From the NCBI GenBank assembly GCA_036872755.1, contig JAVHNS010000009.1:1798001-1862000 (forward strand): a stretch of DNA of 64,000 bases. Direction: 5' to 3'. Positions within the stretch are counted from its first letter, which is position 1. The number at the start of each line of letters is the position of its first letter. Of the stretch, positions 60,374 through 64,000 are shown in pieces. The position numbers were made by a program, and so were the translations under genes. This DNA is from Orbilia blumenaviensis (Eukaryota; Ascomycota; Orbiliomycetes; Orbiliales; Orbiliaceae). The notes beneath the pieces were generated by a model. The model was given only the letters and a program-made list of their open reading frames with translations. It ran no database searches and had not been told where the DNA came from.

Positions 60374-62302
60374 CTAGAGGACAAGTTCCAGTTCCCCGCC
60401 CTCGAACCCAACTGCTGCTATTCCGAAGGCATCCTCTTCAAGAACATCCTCCTCTTCGAGATCTACAGATATTATCTCGTCCTCGTCTTCCATATCCATG
60501 TCACATGCGCCACGGTCCTCAGTGAAAGTCTTCCAATAATTTGTCGAATCAAGTATTCCGACATCGCCATCCTGCATCTGTGATGTTGTGAAATTTACTC
60601 TGCGGAAGCAGATGGCATATATTCGCTCTCCTGTAGTCTCATATCGATAATTATCGCGTGCACTCGGGTGTGACCGATTTGTCCGGCTTTTTCGGTCAAC
60701 TTTTAGGTCCACACCCACAAATTGGGCGTTTAGGAGCGTCCGATAGCCAACAATAAAGTAGACATCTTCGGAATTCAAATAAAAGTCAGTCAACCAATCT
60801 CGAACGTCTGGTTGCGTCGACAATTTTTTGAAGACACTCCGTGGTTGTCGCATCATATAAACGCGACTCTCCTCGGACAGAACCTGAATATCGCTACCCA
60901 CGTCCTTAACACAGGGCGATAAAAATAACTTGCTAATCGCCCTTTTAAACCCCGAATTTGACTTGGTATTTGATTTGATGAATTCACTAAAATTCCGATC
61001 TATTGAGACAGAGTAGTCTCTCCACTCTTCCAAGTGAACTCCGACCAGTGCGTCTTGGTGTGGATACCGGCGATCTGGAATCAAACTACCGAGGGCGATA
61101 TCCTCCTTGACATGGAGCCTGCTCGCTAGCTCGAATACTGAGGATGGTAGAGCGTCCATGCTTCCCGGAGCTAGGGTCGATTGCTGGCTTAGGCTGGTCC
61201 CCTGTCGACTTAAACTTGAGATCGATCCTATTGAGCTGCCAGTATTGGTCCGCTCTTCGAGGTGAGTCGGAATTAGCTTAAAGCGCTTGGGTTGCAGATG
61301 GTAATATGAAAGGATTCAATATGCGAACTCACCTCTAAGTCCCGCTCCGACTCTCACATCTTCAACATCCCCAGTAGGGATAGTATTTAATAGCTCCTTT
61401 GCATAAGCCGCTGCAGTTGCAGCAGCATACTCTTGCCAAATTTTATTTTTGTGAGAATCAGCGTAATCGCAAATTCCTCTGATGACCAAACAGGAAAAGT
61501 TATCCATCAAGCCGGCTGCTTCCATTTCAAAACAAAGAATATCCTTCTGGCCAGCAAGTTTATCTCTAATCAGACCGTTTTTTATGATCTTGTTCCCAGA
61601 CCCAATGGTTCCGTAGAATATCTCAGGGTTTGACGATTTGCGTGGTTGGCGTTTAACCAGTCGGCTAGTATCGCATTCTATGCATTTATGTCCACCTACA
61701 TGTGCGTAACTAGCCTCATAGAGCAAATCGTTCTTTTCCCCTTGATATTTAAAGACTTTTTCCATGTGAGGATGTTTATATAGCATTTTATTGATATGCG
61801 TGTGGATATTATTGCCACGCCGCAGGTGGTCAGCCTCAAGACTGGATATCGCCGTCAATAAGGTTTTTGGTGGCTTATCCAAGGATCCGATCGTTATCAG
61901 CTGCCCGTCTTCGACGGCTTTTCCGAAATCATATTGGACCACTCCGCTGGAGGTCCCTTGCGGTTTGCTGACAACGACATCGCCAAGCCTGATATCATGG
62001 AGGGGGGAGGGGACTCCGCCACCAATCCCAATCATCAGGCCAAACCGGATGCATCTAAAAGTAGATATCATTTGCACGACCAAGGCGGCCGCTGAATTGG
62101 TGCCATACACACCATCAGGCAAACAAGCTATGACAACATTATGCTGACCTATCCGCCCGAGAGTGTAAGTGTTCTTGTCGTGGGAATCCTGCTGTGTTGG
62201 TTTGCCGTGTTCCTCATCTAGCATGGCAGTGGTGGCCGCCATCTCGACGGGTAGGGCGCAAATACACCCCACCGTATAGTTTCGGCTATCCAGGGGAGCC
62301 AT
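60374..62302 (-). CDS. PNP/nucleosidase-domain protein fused to an unrecognised C-terminal domain
   Basis: Two exons (62302-61333 and 61254-60374), 616 aa; the 78-nt intron keeps phase. Residues about 8-315 are a PNP_UDP_1 fold in its fungal NLR-type version: VGCICALPVEMAATTAM, LMIGIGGGVPSP, DIRLGDVVVSKP, and the base-binding end CFEMEAAGLMDNF, RGICDYAD, then YAAATAAAYAKELL. A Ser/Gln-rich linker follows, then about 260 residues without a named domain: amphipathic helices (PSSVFELASRLHV), a strand-rich core (VYFIVGYRTLLNA, RIYAICFRRVNF) and a very acidic C-terminus. In fungi this N-domain usually precedes NACHT or NB-ARC; here those are absent. Related PNP effectors in bacterial defence cleave ATP, so a role in regulated death is plausible, but this is inference. 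Confidence 0.82.
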
Positions 62303-63345
62303 ATGTAGTATTCGTACTATAGGCTTGCGGTGTGAAGCTGATGGTTTTTCAAACTGAATCTGAATGTAAATTGAAAATGGCTTGGATGATCAACCTGTCG
62401 TCGTACGTTCAGAGCAGACATCCGCAATTTTGAGGACCTGATTTTCCGCCATAGCAAGGTTTACACTAAAACTCAACGAAACTGTCTACATGCGGGGATA
62501 CTGACGTGGTCAAGCCTGCTGCTGGGTAACGGTTAGCTTAGTATATGCAGAGCTGCCAACGTCGATAGTGAGCTGCGCTGCAATGTATGTACAACACGCA
62601 CAGTACGAGGGGCACATACAGAAATTCAGTCTATGGGCATGATTAGGAGGCGGGGTATCAATGGTGCGCCCAGCACAAGCCTGACGACAGGCCCATGCAT
62701 AGCAATGCAGATATGGATGCATGCCAGACGGGCGAAACCCAAGGCTGTCAAGCTGGGCCAGCCACCAACGCAGAAATTACAACATCGTATTTACGAGGAA
62801 GGCTCAGACAAGGGTCAGTCGGCTTTGTTAGCATAGTAAACTAGCTGGAGTGTGATAATTGTATTTCGAGGAGTAGTTATGACTCTCTTTTAAAAGTGCC
62901 CGTGTCCGCTTCGAGGCTACGTCCTACTTGTACCCACTAAAGAACAGCTGAAGGCTTAAGAAAATTGGTCAATTGAGATACAAACAGAATAACCAGTAAT
63001 GTATGTCCACATAAAGTGAGATCCTTGTTACAACTATCTTAAGTAGGGTCCTAATAGGTTGACACTAATATACCAGAGCTCGCTGCAGAATATCATATCA
63101 AATAGCAACCAATCCAAATTTAAATACTTGCCACACTGCAGTGCGAACTGGCAGGGGTGTCGATTAAAAGGCCGAATGAGAAGATCATGTCAAGAACATA
63201 TACTCCAGCATTCCAAAACAGATAGTGGTCATCGGTGAGTCCTGGAAAAATATAAAGCAATCTTTCTTCACCCTAATTCCCATATACTTGAGTGATTAAA
63301 TTACAAGCATAATACTTATAACTTTGGCTCTTTTGTTGGAGACAG
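62303..63345. other. Divergent intergenic region upstream of the PNP-domain gene
   Basis: It holds the promoter of the PNP-domain gene and probably the start of the next gene. A short plus-strand ATG frame at 63176-63234 ends at a GTGAGT donor and could be exon 1 of that gene. The frame at 62633-62836 shows no domain. Confidence 0.4.
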
Positions 63346-64000
63346 AAGCCTTCCAGGCCTTGCAACACCAGATCAATACCCTACTTCCGAGAACCAACAC
63401 CGGGAGCTGGTAGAAAACTCTAAACGGCACGAAAAACATAACAGAGAGGGCCCCAAATCGATATCTAATAGACATGCATCCAGAAATGGGGACTATCACG
63501 GCATCAAAAGCAGAGAGCTCTCCTCAGATACAATATATGTTGACCATTCGCAACCACTCAGGCGGCTGAGGGCCTCCGAGCTGTTGAGTCCCATTGACCC
63601 TAATAATCTAATGAAAGATCTCCCTGAAACCAGAAATCAAGATTTTAGGGGGCATTTCGATGGCGACGATGCACTACCATGCCCGGGGAACACCATACAG
63701 GCGCTTGCGTCGGAATTTCGCAATTCTTTAGCTATCGACCCCTGGGCCTCTACTGGATCTAAACTCTCTATTATAGATAGAGCAATAAAGACTTTTACCA
63801 AAGAGTCCGCAGAGAGCAGCCCATCGGCCTCGTCTTTCAATCTACTACTTGCTCTTGAAGATTCGCTTTATAATTGTCCCCGATTTACTGAAAACCCGGA
63901 TGTGGATCTTTTGAACAAGGCGGTAGACTTAAGCCAAACTATCCTCGACCAGATGGTCCTCAATGGCCCGAATTGGTCAATAGGGTCGAAAAGACTAAGA
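63346..64000 (+). CDS. Partial hypothetical protein, cut by the window end
   Basis: One plus-strand frame stays open through the last about 650 nt, including the final base. It reads as a protein: a charged, Asn/Arg/His-rich part (ENQHRELVENSKRHEKHN), then a helical region (SLAIDPWASTGSKLSIIDR, SSFNLLLALEDSLYN, DVDLLNKAVDLSQTILDQM). I do not recognise a domain. The proposed 5' end is the ACAG acceptor at 63345, which is in phase with a possible first exon at 63176-63234 (ATG to GTGAGT), but this splice is weak. The gene is divergent from the PNP-domain gene. Confidence 0.5.

Noticed and set aside
1..64000. CRISPR array, phage or bacterial operon
   Set aside because: No spaced identical repeats, no Shine-Dalgarno-led polycistronic layout; introns throughout show a eukaryotic nuclear genome.

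Overview
The window is nuclear DNA of a filamentous ascomycete (Pezizomycotina). Genes are split by short (about 50-110 nt) GT-AG introns with CTAAC/CTGAC-like branch sites. Gene content is typical of that group: a SesA/NACHT/WD40 NLR, a PNP-domain protein, a WSC protein, a Pth11/rhodopsin-type membrane protein, DUF2828, a multicopper oxidase, COX15 and DUG2. A leotiomycete is my guess, with low confidence. All gene models were spliced by eye, and reading phase was checked across every junction.

Layout. 1-2.9 kb: DUG2-type WD40 + M20 peptidase (+). 4.45-8.27 kb: complete NLR-type STAND protein (-). 8.3-14.0 kb: long gene-poor stretch that ends in a pyrimidine-rich leader. 14.0-16.8 kb: CAX/Vcx1-type Ca2+/H+ exchanger (+) with a candidate 3-nt micro-exon. 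18-20 kb: two small Cys-containing ORFs (-) and, between them, two copies of a tRNA-like, SINE-like repeat followed by T-runs. 22.1-32.1 kb: a block of secreted or surface proteins: a 10-exon triple-WSC protein with an unrecognised C-terminal half (-), a divergent protein with 11 six-cysteine repeats and a crystallin-like tail (+), and a membrane-anchored aspartic-protease-like protein that has lost its catalytic motifs (-). 32.9-43.7 kb: DUF2828 vWA protein (+), cytochrome P450 (+), COX15 (-), a polytopic membrane protein with a 12-nt exon (+). 44.8-46.4 kb: rhodopsin-like 7TM protein (-). 49.2-49.6 kb: 5' fragment of a lysyl-tRNA synthetase gene (-). 50.8-53.0 kb: membrane-anchored laccase-like oxidase (+). 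53.7-55.2 kb: F-box protein (-). 56.9-57.1 kb: Kex2-processed six-cysteine mini-protein (-). 60.4-62.3 kb: PNP domain joined by a Ser-rich linker to an unrecognised domain (-). From about 63.3 kb: an open frame (+) that leaves the window.

How the genes may relate. Two proteins (NLR, PNP-X) have architectures used by fungi for self/non-self recognition and programmed cell death. A second group (triple WSC, Cys-repeat protein, dead aspartic-protease-like receptor, six-Cys peptide, laccase) works at or outside the cell surface. Housekeeping genes (DUG2, VCX-type, COX15) are scattered among them, so this is an ordinary chromosome arm with accessory islands and not a single metabolic cluster. The best candidates for undescribed biology are the 22-32 kb surface block and the PNP-X protein with its divergent neighbour.
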